A stretch of 64,000 bases of DNA, taken from the NCBI RefSeq assembly GCF_014109805.1, contig NZ_CP059400.1:3929001-3993000 (forward strand), written 5' to 3'. The position numbers and the translations under genes were made by a program. Numbering within the stretch: the first letter of the stretch is position 1; each line of letters opens with the position of its first letter. This document shows positions 18,441 to 27,184 of this stretch, in pieces. The notes under the pieces were generated by a model. That model was not told where the DNA came from. It saw only the letters and a program-made list of their open reading frames with translations, and made no database searches. The DNA is from Legionella sp. PC1000 (GTDB lineage Bacteria; Pseudomonadota; Gammaproteobacteria; Legionellales; Legionellaceae).

Positions 18441-19490
18441 ATGAGTTATTCACTAGGTGATATAGCAAATAAGGTACAAGGGGTAGTCATAGGGGATGAC
18501 TCAATAAAAATTTCTTTCTTATCACCTATTGATGAGATTATGCCGGGAAGCCTGGTGTTTGCTGACAGTAATGAAAATGTAAAATTAGCAGAAGCATCGC
18601 AAGCAGCTGCCATATTAGTCAATGAACAAACTTCTGTTGTAAAAAAACCATTTATACAAGTAAAACATCCGTTCAAAGCCTTTATCACCCTGATGCATTT
18701 TTTCAATCCGCCACAAAAAGTCATTCCTAATATTCATCCTACTGCAGTCATTGGCGAAGGAGTGACATTGGGGAAGGAAGTATTTATAGGACCTTATGTA
18801 GTAATTGAACCAGGCAGTAGCATTGGCGATAACTGTATTCTAAAAAGTCATATTCATATTGGTCGTGAAGTGACTCTGGGAGATAATACTACCCTCCATT
18901 CCCATGTTACTGTGTACGATAAGTGTCAAATTGGTTCCCGAGTCATCATTCATGCCTCTACGGTTATAGGCTCCGATGGTTTTGGTTATACCTTTGTTGA
19001 TGGCAAACATCTCAAAGTTCCTCATGTTGGGCGTGTCACTATTGGGGATGATGTAGAAATAGGTGCAAATACCGCTATAGATCGCGCCACGATGGGTGCA
19101 ACTGTTGTTGGTGAAGGGACTAAAATTGATAACCTCGTCCAAGTAGCACATTCTGTAAAATTAGGTAAACATAATATTCTATGTGGTTTTACCGGCATCG
19201 CTGGAAGCACCACCTCAGGCAATCATGTTATTTTTGCTGCCAATGTTGGAGTCAGTGACCACGTTCGCATTGATGATGGCGTGGTATTAGGTGCTCGCAC
19301 AGGAGTACCGCCAAACAAACATCTGAAAGAAGGGAACATTTATTTAGGAAATCCAGCACGCCCTAAAGATCTTGCGATTCAGCATGAACTCGGCGTCAAT
19401 CGCATTCCTTTAATGCGCAAAAACATTAAGGCTCTTTCTGAACAAGTCGAATTACTGAAGAAGCAACTTGCCAAAGAAGAGGCAGAATAA
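18441..19490 (+). CDS. lpxD: UDP-3-O-(3-hydroxyacyl)glucosamine N-acyltransferase LpxD
   Basis: This 349-residue enzyme adds the N-linked hydroxyacyl chain in lipid A synthesis, using acyl-ACP in the cytoplasm. It has the uridine-binding N-terminal domain (about 1-95), then a left-handed beta-helix of hexapeptide repeats ([42 protein letters not shown]) and a C-terminal helix ([18 protein letters not shown]). The catalytic His is His237 in [10 protein letters not shown]. It is not in the usual bamA-skp-lpxD-fabZ-lpxA cluster; Legionella carry more than one lpxD, so this may be a second, differently specific copy. AAGG lies seven bases before the ATG, and polA follows after two bases. Confidence 0.93.
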   Translation: MSYSLGDIANKVQGVVIGDDSIKISFLSPIDEIMPGSLVFADSNENVKLAEASQAAAILVNEQTSVVKKPFIQVKHPFKAFITLMHFFNPPQKVIPNIHPTAVIGEGVTLGKEVFIGPYVVIEPGSSIGDNCILKSHIHIGREVTLGDNTTLHSHVTVYDKCQIGSRVIIHASTVIGSDGFGYTFVDGKHLKVPHVGRVTIGDDVEIGANTAIDRATMGATVVGEGTKIDNLVQVAHSVKLGKHNILCGFTGIAGSTTSGNHVIFAANVGVSDHVRIDDGVVLGARTGVPPNKHLKEGNIYLGNPARPKDLAIQHELGVNRIPLMRKNIKALSEQVELLKKQLAKEEAE

Positions 19491-19492
19491 CT

Positions 19493-22177
19493 ATGACACC
19501 CCCCTTGATTCTCATTGACGGCTCATCCTATTTTTTTCGTGCATTTCATGCATTACCACCTTTGACTAATTCAAAAGGACAACCCACGGGAGCCATCTAT
19601 GGGGTGGCCAATATGATTAAAAAACTCATTAAAGATTATCAGCCGGAGGAACTGGCTGTAGTCTTTGATGCCAAGGGAAAAACATTCAGGGATGAATGGT
19701 ATCCAGAGTATAAGGCGCATAGGCCGCCAATGCCCCAAGAACTAAGTAGTCAATTTGCCCCCTTAATCCAGCTACTGGAGTCTATGGGACTTCCTATTCT
19801 GATTATTGAGGGAGTCGAAGCAGACGATGTAATCGGTACCTTGGCAAAGCAGGCTACTGAGCAGGGAATCCCTGTAGTAATCTCTACAGGCGATAAGGAT
19901 ATGGCGCAACTCGTCAATGAACATATTACGTTAATCAATACCATGAGTAATACCATTTTGGATATTGGGGGCGTCAAAGAAAAATTTGGGATAACCCCGG
20001 CACAAGTGATTGATTATCTTACACTTATTGGTGATAGCGTCGATAATATTCCGGGAGTTACGAAATGTGGGCCGAAAACAGCAGTCAAATGGCTTACCGA
20101 ATATCACTCTCTGGATAATTTGATTCGCCATGCAGATGAGATTGGGGGCAAAATTGGCGAGTATTTGCGTGCAAGCATCCCGCAATTGCCATTATCCCAA
20201 AAATTGGTAACAATCAAAACCGATGTTGATTTACCCTTAAGCTGGGGCGAATTAAAACCTAACCCAATAAATAAAGAACGACTGCTCGAATTAACCCGTG
20301 AATTTGAATTCAAAAACTGGCTCAAAGAGCTTTTGGGAGAAGAAGGAGGAACCTCCTCAAGTAAGTCCGTTATTTCCAGCGTTCCTTTTGAATTGATTAC
20401 AACCAACCAGCAATTAAATCAGTTGCTCAATCAACTGGAGCAATGCCAAATATTCTGCATCGATGTAAAAACAACCAGCATAGATATTATGCTCGCAGAA
20501 CTTGTCGGGATTTCCTTAGCAATTGAAGAAGGAAAAGCAGTGTACATTCCCTTTACCCATACGGATGGCTCTGCGCAATTAATTCGTGAAGAAGTTTTAA
20601 CTGCTTTAAAACCTATTTTAGAAAATTCTAACATAAAAAAAGTCGGCCAAAACCTCAAATACGATTATGCTGTATTGAAAAATCATGGCATTAACCTACA
20701 AGGGGTAAGTTATGACACTATGCTAGAGTCTTATGTACTCAACAGTGGTGCAGGACGTCATGACATGGATTCATTGGCCTTAAAATATCTGGGTCACAAA
20801 GCGATGAGTTATGAAGAAGTTGCTGGGAAAGGCGCGAAACAACTACGTTTTGATCAGATTCCAGTGGAAAAAGCGGCTGCTTATGCTGCGGAAGAGGCAG
20901 AGATTACCTTGCAACTACACAATAAGCTTTTTCCTGTAATTCCAGAATCCGTACAAAATGTGTTCACCGATATAGAAATGCCATTAGTTACCGTTCTTGC
21001 AGACATAGAACGACGCGGAGTACTCATCGATTCCGTGACTTTGAAGAAACATGGAAATCGTTTGAAAGAACGAATTAATGCATTGGAGCAAGAAGCATTA
21101 CAATTGGCTGGCAGACCCTTTAACCTGAACTCTCCCAAGCAATTACAAGAAATTCTCTTTGATTCGCACAAACTACCGATAATCGCAAAAACGCCAACGG
21201 GACAACCCTCTACAGCAGAGTCTGTATTACAGGAGTTGGCTTATGATTACCGCCTTGCCGCCGTGATCCTTGAATATCGCAGTCTTACTAAACTCGTTTC
21301 TACGTATATTGACACTCTGCCTAAAAAAATTAATCCCAAAACACTCAGAGTACATACATCTTATAACCAGGCAGTCACGGCAACTGGTAGACTTTCCTCA
21401 AGTGAACCCAATTTGCAAAACATTCCCATACGGAGCGAAGAAGGCCGTTTAATTCGTACTGCATTCATAGCTCCTGAGAACTTTCTCATTCTTGCAGCAG
21501 ATTACTCCCAAATTGAATTACGGATCATGGCTCATCTGTCACAAGACGAAAATCTGTTAAAAGCCTTTGCTCTGGGATGGGATATTCATGCAGCAACAGC
21601 CAGCGAAATTTTTCAAACTCCATTGGATGAAGTCAGCAGCGAACAGCGCAGGAGAGCTAAAGCTGTCAATTTTGGCCTGATTTATGGAATGTCTTCTTTT
21701 GGCCTGGCAAAACAAATTGGTGTGGAACGTCAGGATGCGCAATATTACATCGATACTTATTTCCGACGTTACCCTAAAGTTTTGGAATACATGAATCGAA
21801 CCCGTCAACAAGCTCATCAGCTCGGTTATGTAGAAACCTTATTCGGAAGACGTTTGTATTTGCCTGAAATTAATGCGCGCAATTTGGTACGGCAAAAAGC
21901 AGCGGAACGAACAGCGATTAACGCGCCTATGCAAGGAACAGCAGCAGACATAATTAAAAAAGCCATGATAGCCATTGCTAAATGGCAAAATGAGCAAAAA
22001 AATCCAGCTGCAAAAATGATCATGCAAGTTCATGATGAATTGGTTTTTGAAGTATATGATAAAGAGGTTGACTCAAGCAAAAAGATGATTCGTGAATTAA
22101 TGGAGACTACGGTAAAACTCTCTATTCCGCTTGTAGTCTCTATTGGTACAGGTACTAACTGGGATGCGGCTCATTAA
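19493..22177 (+). CDS. polA: DNA polymerase I, with altered 3'-5' exonuclease site
   Basis: Full length (894 residues). Domains: 5' nuclease (about 1-285; LIDGSSYFFRAFHALPP, VEADDVIGT), 3'-5' exonuclease domain (about 298-490) and polymerase (about 500-894). The polymerase motifs are intact: A LAADYSQIELRIMAHLS, B RRRAKAVNFGLIYGMSSFG, C MQVHDELVFEV. In the exonuclease site the E. coli residues D355/E357/D424/D501 correspond to Asp324, Lys326, Asp391 and Glu468. The Glu-to-Lys change (IDVKTTS in place of xDTETxS) should abolish or cripple two-metal proofreading. The start overlaps the lpxD end closely (2-base gap), with GAGG inside lpxD, suggesting translational coupling. Confidence 0.96.
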   Translation: MTPPLILIDGSSYFFRAFHALPPLTNSKGQPTGAIYGVANMIKKLIKDYQPEELAVVFDAKGKTFRDEWYPEYKAHRPPMPQELSSQFAPLIQLLESMGLPILIIEGVEADDVIGTLAKQATEQGIPVVISTGDKDMAQLVNEHITLINTMSNTILDIGGVKEKFGITPAQVIDYLTLIGDSVDNIPGVTKCGPKTAVKWLTEYHSLDNLIRHADEIGGKIGEYLRASIPQLPLSQKLVTIKTDVDLPLSWGELKPNPINKERLLELTREFEFKNWLKELLGEEGGTSSSKSVISSVPFELITTNQQLNQLLNQLEQCQIFCIDVKTTSIDIMLAELVGISLAIEEGKAVYIPFTHTDGSAQLIREEVLTALKPILENSNIKKVGQNLKYDYAVLKNHGINLQGVSYDTMLESYVLNSGAGRHDMDSLALKYLGHKAMSYEEVAGKGAKQLRFDQIPVEKAAAYAAEEAEITLQLHNKLFPVIPESVQNVFTDIEMPLVTVLADIERRGVLIDSVTLKKHGNRLKERINALEQEALQLAGRPFNLNSPKQLQEILFDSHKLPIIAKTPTGQPSTAESVLQELAYDYRLAAVILEYRSLTKLVSTYIDTLPKKINPKTLRVHTSYNQAVTATGRLSSSEPNLQNIPIRSEEGRLIRTAFIAPENFLILAADYSQIELRIMAHLSQDENLLKAFALGWDIHAATASEIFQTPLDEVSSEQRRRAKAVNFGLIYGMSSFGLAKQIGVERQDAQYYIDTYFRRYPKVLEYMNRTRQQAHQLGYVETLFGRRLYLPEINARNLVRQKAAERTAINAPMQGTAADIIKKAMIAIAKWQNEQKNPAAKMIMQVHDELVFEVYDKEVDSSKKMIRELMETTVKLSIPLVVSIGTGTNWDAAH

Positions 22178-22231
22178 ACATTCGCAAATCTAAAGAGTCA
22201 GCGCAAACTCAGAGGTATGTCAAAACGTATT

Positions 22232-22257
22232 CTGGATGCCGCGCATAAAGCGCGGTA
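22232..22257. repeat. Single REP-like palindrome (CCGCGC-ATAAA-GCGCGG family)
   Basis: CTGGATGCCGCGCATAAAG followed by CGCGGTAC, a short stem-loop in the gap after polA. The same core occurs as inverted pairs at 29880-29988 and 42071-42173 and as a half unit at 56936. It carries no coding potential. Confidence 0.65.
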
Positions 22258-22333
22258 CATAGGAGTGGCAATGCAGTGGAATCTGGGTTTCAATCCTTCG
22301 GACTTGCCTGCTTGGTTAGGGAACTCAATGTCA

Positions 22334-22741
22334 TTATGAATGATGCGTTGCCCAATAAATATTCAATGCATCACCGTATTCAAGGGGTTTAATGATTTGT
22401 CCTCTCACATTTAGGTCTTTGATTGCAAGCTTATCCTCCTTTGTATAAGCATTTGTCAAAATGAATACCTCTGTAAACGCCAATGACGGATCCTTACGAA
22501 TAATTTTCAGCAAATCAATCCCATTTACTTTGGGAACATTAATATCAAGAAGAATTACTTTTGGATGAATTTTATTTTCCCCTTTTCGTCCATACAGTTT
22601 ATTTAAGGCTTCTTCACCATTTGAAGCAACCTCAATAGCACAAGACTCTTTAACTTTTTTAAAAATTCGCTTTACACCCTCAACATCAACAATGTCATCT
22701 TCAATATACAATATATCAACGATGTTTTCGTGGGATCCCAT
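22334..22741 (-). CDS. Single-domain response regulator (Rcp1/CheY-like)
   Basis: A 135-residue receiver with no output domain. Acidic pocket ILYIEDDIVD, phosphoacceptor Asp in VILLDINVPKVNG, Thr/Ser position in VFILTNAYT and Lys in QIIKPLEYG. The inserted GRKGENKIHPK loop and the ending NIYWATHHS are typical of the Rcp1-like group that pairs with phytochrome-like kinases. ATG 22741 has AGGAG seven bases upstream, better than the ATG at 22747. It probably takes part in a phosphorelay with the kinase at 23392-24693. It is divergent from the next receiver gene. Confidence 0.88.
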   Translation of the reverse strand: MGSHENIVDILYIEDDIVDVEGVKRIFKKVKESCAIEVASNGEEALNKLYGRKGENKIHPKVILLDINVPKVNGIDLLKIIRKDPSLAFTEVFILTNAYTKEDKLAIKDLNVRGQIIKPLEYGDALNIYWATHHS

Positions 22742-22938
22742 AGTCATTCTCCTACCGCGTTCATCTGCTTTAAAATGGCTCTTAAAAGCTCACGGAAATC
22801 AGGAAGTAGTTTATCTAAAAAGACTTACATTCATTACATTGAATTCATATGTTAATTATAGTATCAATAAAAATCATTTTGTGAAAAAATTGAATTTATT
22901 GCCTATAATCTATATTAAATTAATAGAAGGAATAACAA

Positions 22939-23388
22939 ATGTATGAATTAGATAATTCCATTAATTTTATGCTTGTAGATGATGATGAAATTGATATCAA
23001 AGACATACAAAGAACTTTTAAGAAAAATAAAATCAATAATCCACTGCACATAGCAACAAATGGGGTCGATGCATTAAATAAATTATTGGGTATCAATGGA
23101 GAAAAAAAATTAACCCCCACGCCCAAAATAATCATTCTGGATATTAATATGCCCAAAATGAATGGCATAGAGTTTATGAAAAATATCCGCACAAATAAAA
23201 AGTTAAAATCACTACTGGTTTTTATTCTTACTACTTCAAATAGTGAAAAAGATAAAATAGATGCATATAACTTGAATGCTGCAGGTTATATTGTAAAACC
23301 ATTTCAAGTTTCAGAATTTATGGAAATGATTTCCTCACTACATCACTATTGGAATCTACTTGAGTTTCCTAGCAAAAGTGCAAGTTAG
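22939..23388 (+). CDS. Single-domain response regulator (Rcp1/CheY-like), second copy
   Basis: A 149-residue receiver, clearly related to the divergent neighbour. It has FMLVDDDEIDIKDIQRTF, phosphoacceptor Asp in IIILDINMPKMNG, FILTTSNSEKDK and AGYIVKPFQVSEF. There is no effector domain, so it must act by protein contact or as a phosphate relay or sink. AAGGA lies eight bases before the ATG. It converges on the histidine kinase gene with only three bases between the stop codons, so antisense overlap of transcripts is likely. Confidence 0.88.
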   Translation: MYELDNSINFMLVDDDEIDIKDIQRTFKKNKINNPLHIATNGVDALNKLLGINGEKKLTPTPKIIILDINMPKMNGIEFMKNIRTNKKLKSLLVFILTTSNSEKDKIDAYNLNAAGYIVKPFQVSEFMEMISSLHHYWNLLEFPSKSAS

Positions 23389-23391
23389 CGC

Positions 23392-24693
23392 TCACAATTT
23401 CTTACTGATACCCAATTGCTGAAGCGTGTTCTTTTTTTTGATTTGCTTAGGCCAGGTGAATGACATCGTAGTCCCATGCCCTACCTGAGACTGTACCATC
23501 ACTTTTCCGCCCTGAGATTCGACAATTTTTTTAACAATACTTAAGCCAATACCTGTAGACTCCAACTCATCCCTTGCTTTGAGCGTCTGAAAAACAACAA
23601 AAATCTTATTAAAAAATTCAGGCGCAATTCCTGGGCCATCATCTTTAATAGTAAACAGGTAAAAAGCACCCAATGTATCAACCTCGATGGTGATCGTACC
23701 TTTTTTTCGATGATGGTGTTTAAAGCTATTACCCAGTATATTAGAAAATACTTGAATCAATGGAATTTTAGCGGTTTTAAAAATTGGGAGGCGTTTAGGG
23801 TAATGCACTTCAAATCGACCCTCCGGATTAAGATTTTCAATGATATCTTTTAGAATTTCTTTGGTATTCACACGTTCGACGTTCAAATCCAAACGACCTG
23901 CTCGTGAATATTGCAATATTCCATCAATTAAATTCGCTAAGCGTAAAGTCCGTTGACGTAATAAGGCCAAATGCTCTTTTGATTTATCATCCAATTTATC
24001 GGCATTATCCTCTTCAAGCCAGGTAGCTAATCGTTCAATAGCCCGTAAAGGAGCTTTTAAATCATGTGATGCGATGTAAGCAAATTGCTCCAACTCCTCA
24101 TTCGTTTTTAGCAGTTGATTTTCGATACGCTTCGCTTCTGTAATATCTTTGGAAATCATAACGTAGCCAACAGGACTTCCCTTATCATCTCGACGTACTG
24201 TTAGAGTAACTGCAGCAATAAAACGCGAGCGGTCTTTACGAACACGTTCAAACACTTCTTCCGCGTTTCCTTGTTCTAATGCTCTTTTCATAAAATCCTG
24301 AGCCGCTCCGGATTTTATGTCTTCGCGTGTATGGAGTGCAAAAATATTTTTTTTATTCACCATTTCAGAAGCAGTGTATCCATAATTACGGGATGCGCCC
24401 TCATTCCATAAGATGATTTTTCCCTGCAAATCTATTCCTATGATTGAATATTCCACCGAGCTGTCCAGAATATTTTGCAGCATACTTTTTGTATAAAAGG
24501 TATCTTCTGTTTTAATAGTTTGTACCTCCAAGTCGAACAAACTCTTTTTTGACTGCGTTTTTCTCCGATGTTTTTTAGCCTCTTTTAATGGTTGCATAAG
24601 GGAACCAGGCTCATTCGTTTTTTTATCAATTTTTTTGTTTTTACGTATTTTTTTGTGATCTGAGGGGCTCTGTGTCCGGTCATAGTTCATCAT
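23392..24693 (-). CDS. PAS-domain sensor histidine kinase (soluble, phytochrome-like HK)
   Basis: The 433-residue kinase has no membrane segments. Order: a very basic N-terminal stretch (KKIRKNKKIDKKTNEPG, KEAKKHRRKTQSKK), PAS domain (about 70-190; IIGIDLQGKIILWNEGASR, FERVRKDRSRFIAAV, ISKDITEAKR), HisKA with His210 in YIASHDLKAPLR, and HATPase (NSFKHHHRKKG, DDGPGIAPEFF, STGIGLSIVKKI). This dimerisation sequence is the type found with Rcp1-like regulators. The start at ATG 24693 has AAGGA seven bases upstream; the upstream GTG at 24726 is less likely. It is the only kinase among three receiver genes, so it likely serves several of them. Confidence 0.9.
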   Translation of the reverse strand: MMNYDRTQSPSDHKKIRKNKKIDKKTNEPGSLMQPLKEAKKHRRKTQSKKSLFDLEVQTIKTEDTFYTKSMLQNILDSSVEYSIIGIDLQGKIILWNEGASRNYGYTASEMVNKKNIFALHTREDIKSGAAQDFMKRALEQGNAEEVFERVRKDRSRFIAAVTLTVRRDDKGSPVGYVMISKDITEAKRIENQLLKTNEELEQFAYIASHDLKAPLRAIERLATWLEEDNADKLDDKSKEHLALLRQRTLRLANLIDGILQYSRAGRLDLNVERVNTKEILKDIIENLNPEGRFEVHYPKRLPIFKTAKIPLIQVFSNILGNSFKHHHRKKGTITIEVDTLGAFYLFTIKDDGPGIAPEFFNKIFVVFQTLKARDELESTGIGLSIVKKIVESQGGKVMVQSQVGHGTTMSFTWPKQIKKKNTLQQLGISKKL

Positions 24694-24826
24694 CTGGTTT
24701 TCCTTAAAAATAGATTGATGCGTCACAGAAATAGGATAATTCTAATTATAGCGCGTGTTTCAGGTGCTTGCTGATTTTTACGTTGATATCACTCTGAAAT
24801 AATAGATTTCAAGCCAGATGAAGTAA

Positions 24827-25288
24827 TCAAAGATGATAGCTGGCTTGTCTTTTAGAACGAGTTATATGTGAAAAAGCCTGTGTTTCAGCGACCGATTCAT
24901 CAAAATAATACGCCCAGGTTTTTTGAATGCATTCTGGACTCACAGTTTTAGTCCAAGTATTGTACTCATTCACCAGACGATTATACTGGATCAAAACTTT
25001 AGCGAAAGCGCCACGCATAAATTCAGAATCTGACCAGGTAATAAGAGGGAGATGAGGATATTTTTGCAGTATGATTGCTGCAAGTTGTGGTCCATGAGTA
25101 GAATGTTCGTTAATCAAATTCAACTCACCATCAATGACAACTAAATCCGGCACATGAGTATCTATAAAAGACAGGGCATCCTGACTATTACTTGCAACAT
25201 CGATTGTTACTGAAGCAATAACTGACTCTAATAGTCGAGACAAGCAAAATGCATTAAAAGCGTTGTCCTCAATAATTAATACACGCAT
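24827..25288 (-). CDS. Response-regulator receiver-like protein, divergent
   Basis: A 153-residue protein starting MRVLIIEDNAFNAFCLSRLL. The phosphoacceptor Asp is in DLVVIDGELNL, the expected Thr/Ser region is LITWSDSEFM, and the conserved Lys is probably in FAKVLIQYNR. The usual KP motif is missing, so signalling chemistry may be altered. After the receiver comes a helical tail (TWTKTVSPECIQKTWAYYF) of unknown role. ATG 25288, with GGGAG ten bases upstream, is preferred over the TTG at 25333. It lies 133 bp upstream of the kinase gene in the same direction and may be cotranscribed. Confidence 0.78.
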   Translation of the reverse strand: MRVLIIEDNAFNAFCLSRLLESVIASVTIDVASNSQDALSFIDTHVPDLVVIDGELNLINEHSTHGPQLAAIILQKYPHLPLITWSDSEFMRGAFAKVLIQYNRLVNEYNTWTKTVSPECIQKTWAYYFDESVAETQAFSHITRSKRQASYHL

Positions 25289-25393
25289 CGCGTCCGGGCT
25301 CCCTGTTAGTTCATCGTTAAGTATAAAGATCAAACCTTAAGGAAGAATTAAGAAATTATTTTTTAAAAAAATTTATTTTCTCCTTATTATAAA

Positions 25394-25423
25394 TAGACAG
25401 AACAGTCTAAATTAGACTATAGT
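25394..25423 (+). promoter_or_regulatory. Promoter overlapped by palindromic operator, upstream of the DauR-type gene
   Basis: TAGACA (25394-25399), an 18-bp spacer and TATAGT (25418-25423) form a plausible sigma-70 promoter. The spacer contains AGTCTAA-A-TTAGACT (25404-25418), a perfect 7-bp inverted repeat, and an overlapping AGAC-N6-GTCT (25395-25408). A regulator bound here would block RNA polymerase, so autoregulation by the downstream HTH protein is a reasonable guess. Confidence 0.55.
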
Positions 25424-25451
25424 ATATTTATTTAAATTCTGTTGTTCTGAT

Positions 25452-26066
25452 ATGAAAAAGGCAATTAAAAATTTTTTACCCACAGCGGAGGCAATCCAAC
25501 GTTTATTGTCTCCTTATGCAGAAGTTATTGTGCATGATGTAACGCAAAATAAAATTGCGGCTATTTACAACCCGTTTTCCAAACGCCGAGTAGGTGATTC
25601 ATCACTGCTAAATGAAGGGGATCTACAACTTCTGAATGATTGTGTTGGCCCCTACGAAAAAACAAATTGGAATGGAAACAAACTCAAATCAGTTAGCAGT
25701 ATGATTCGTGACGAAAACCATAAGGTAGTGGGCATGTTGTGCATTAATCTTGATGTTTCAGTAATGGAAAAGTTTAATGAATCTTTGCAACAATTTCTTC
25801 AGTGCACTCAGTTAACAGCAAAGCCAGAACCCCTATTTAAAGATGATTGGCAAGAGCGCATTAATACCTACATTCATCATTACTTAAATGAACATCAAAT
25901 GCTTCTTGATTCATTAAATCGAAAAGAAAAAAAAGCCTTAATAGATCATCTGTATGCGATTGGTGCTTTTTCTGGGAAAAATGCAGCCCAGTATATTGCG
26001 CAAATTCTCAATGTGTCACGCGCCACTATTTATAATTATCTACATCGATCCTTGGGAGAAACATGA
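25452..26066 (+). CDS. YheO/DauR-type transcription regulator (PAS-like plus HTH)
   Basis: A 204-residue regulator with an N-terminal YheO-like PAS domain (about 8-115; LLSPYAEVIVHDVTQNKIAA, KSVSSMIRDENHKVVGML) and a C-terminal HTH (about 150-202; NRKEKKALIDHLYAIGAF, IAQILNVSRATIYNYLHR). DauR-type proteins control catabolism of amino acids such as D-arginine. The TGA stop abuts the ATG of the PLP enzyme with no gap, so the two form an operon and the ligand is probably that enzyme's substrate or product. No clear Shine-Dalgarno sequence is seen before ATG 25452. Confidence 0.87.
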   Translation: MKKAIKNFLPTAEAIQRLLSPYAEVIVHDVTQNKIAAIYNPFSKRRVGDSSLLNEGDLQLLNDCVGPYEKTNWNGNKLKSVSSMIRDENHKVVGMLCINLDVSVMEKFNESLQQFLQCTQLTAKPEPLFKDDWQERINTYIHHYLNEHQMLLDSLNRKEKKALIDHLYAIGAFSGKNAAQYIAQILNVSRATIYNYLHRSLGET

Positions 26067-27017
26067 ATGTTTGATGTAAAAACCGAAGTACTTAAAGCTG
26101 AAAATCGAATTCGTAGCCATATTCGTGAAACACCTTTGGATTTCTCTTTGCCGCTAAGTAAACTTACCAATGTGAATCTTTATTTAAAATGTGAAAATTT
26201 ACAATATACAGGCTCATTCAAAGTTCGGGGAGCACTTAATGCCTTACTCTCTCTAAAAGAAGACCAGCAAAATGGTATTGTCGCCGCATCTACAGGAAAT
26301 CATGGAGCAGCGATTGCATATGGACTGCATAAATTAAATCTTCCAGGAGTTATTTTTGTACCTGAAAATGTGTCTCCTGTAAAAAAGGAAAATATTAGTT
26401 TTTATAATGCCCCACTTAGGCTTTATGGAAAGGATTGCGTTGAAACTGAATTACAGGCAATAGACTATGCAAAGCAACACGCTCTTGTTTACGTGTCACC
26501 TTATAATAATGCGCAAGTCATTGCGGGTCAGGGCACTATTGGTATTGAGCTTATGCGCCAAGTGGATTCAGACGTTATTTTTATCCCTGTAGGCGGTGGT
26601 GGATTAATTAGCGGAATTGCGGGATATATTAAAGCAGTTTCTCCTAAAACAAAAATTATTGGATGTTTACCTGAAAATTCTCCGGTCATGTCAGAGTCGA
26701 TTAAAGCAGGAGCAATTATTTCCATGGAAACCTTGCCCACTTTATCCGATGCTACAGCAGGAGGAGTGGAGCCTGCTGCAATAACCTTTGATCTGTGTCG
26801 CGAGTACGTTGATGATTTTGTTTTAGTCTCCGAAAACGAAATTCGCTCTGCCCTACTTACGGTATTGGAAATCCAGCATCTGTTAATCGAAGGTGCCGCT
26901 GGCGTAGCTCTGGCTGCATTTTTAAAATGTGCTCCATATTATCAAGGAAAAAATGCAGTGGTTGTTTTAAGTGGGGCGAATATTAGCCTGGAAACATTAA
27001 GAAATGTAATCCAGTAA
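26067..27017 (+). CDS. PLP-dependent threonine/serine ammonia-lyase-like enzyme (fold type II)
   Basis: The 316-residue protein matches short catabolic threonine dehydratases, serine racemases and the ectoine-utilisation EutB group. It has no C-terminal ACT domain, so it is not the biosynthetic IlvA type. Lys52 in YTGSFKVRGA would bind PLP, STGNHGAAIAYG binds the substrate carboxylate, and PVGGGGLISG is the phosphate-binding Gly loop. The likely reaction is removal of ammonia from a hydroxy amino acid. The directly preceding YheO/DauR-type regulator supports a catabolic, substrate-induced role. Exact substrate and stereochemistry are not decided by the sequence. Confidence 0.87.
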   Translation: MFDVKTEVLKAENRIRSHIRETPLDFSLPLSKLTNVNLYLKCENLQYTGSFKVRGALNALLSLKEDQQNGIVAASTGNHGAAIAYGLHKLNLPGVIFVPENVSPVKKENISFYNAPLRLYGKDCVETELQAIDYAKQHALVYVSPYNNAQVIAGQGTIGIELMRQVDSDVIFIPVGGGGLISGIAGYIKAVSPKTKIIGCLPENSPVMSESIKAGAIISMETLPTLSDATAGGVEPAAITFDLCREYVDDFVLVSENEIRSALLTVLEIQHLLIEGAAGVALAAFLKCAPYYQGKNAVVVLSGANISLETLRNVIQ

Positions 27018-27055
27018 TTAAATAATCACATTTCAGTCATTATTGAATCCTGCCC

Positions 27056-27174
27056 GAACGGGGATAGTTGAGTGCAGGTTGTGAGAAAATTTTTCCAAGC
27101 AAGCGCAGCATACATCAGTATGTGAGCATTGATTAGGAAAATTTTCTCGCAAGATGCGCCAAATATGCCCGTTC
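27056..27174. repeat. Long imperfect palindrome (MITE-like, about 119 bp)
   Basis: The two halves are near reverse complements: GAACGGGG at 27056 with GCCCGTTC at 27167-27174, GAGAAAATTTTTCC (about 27083-27096) with GGAAAATTTTCTC (27137-27149), and GCATAC with GTATGTGAGC near the centre. It sits between the end of the ammonia-lyase gene and the end of the small lipoprotein-like gene on the other strand, so it is a shared 3' element. RNA from either strand could form a long hairpin. Confidence 0.6.
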
Positions 27175-27184
27175 CTTGATGGAT

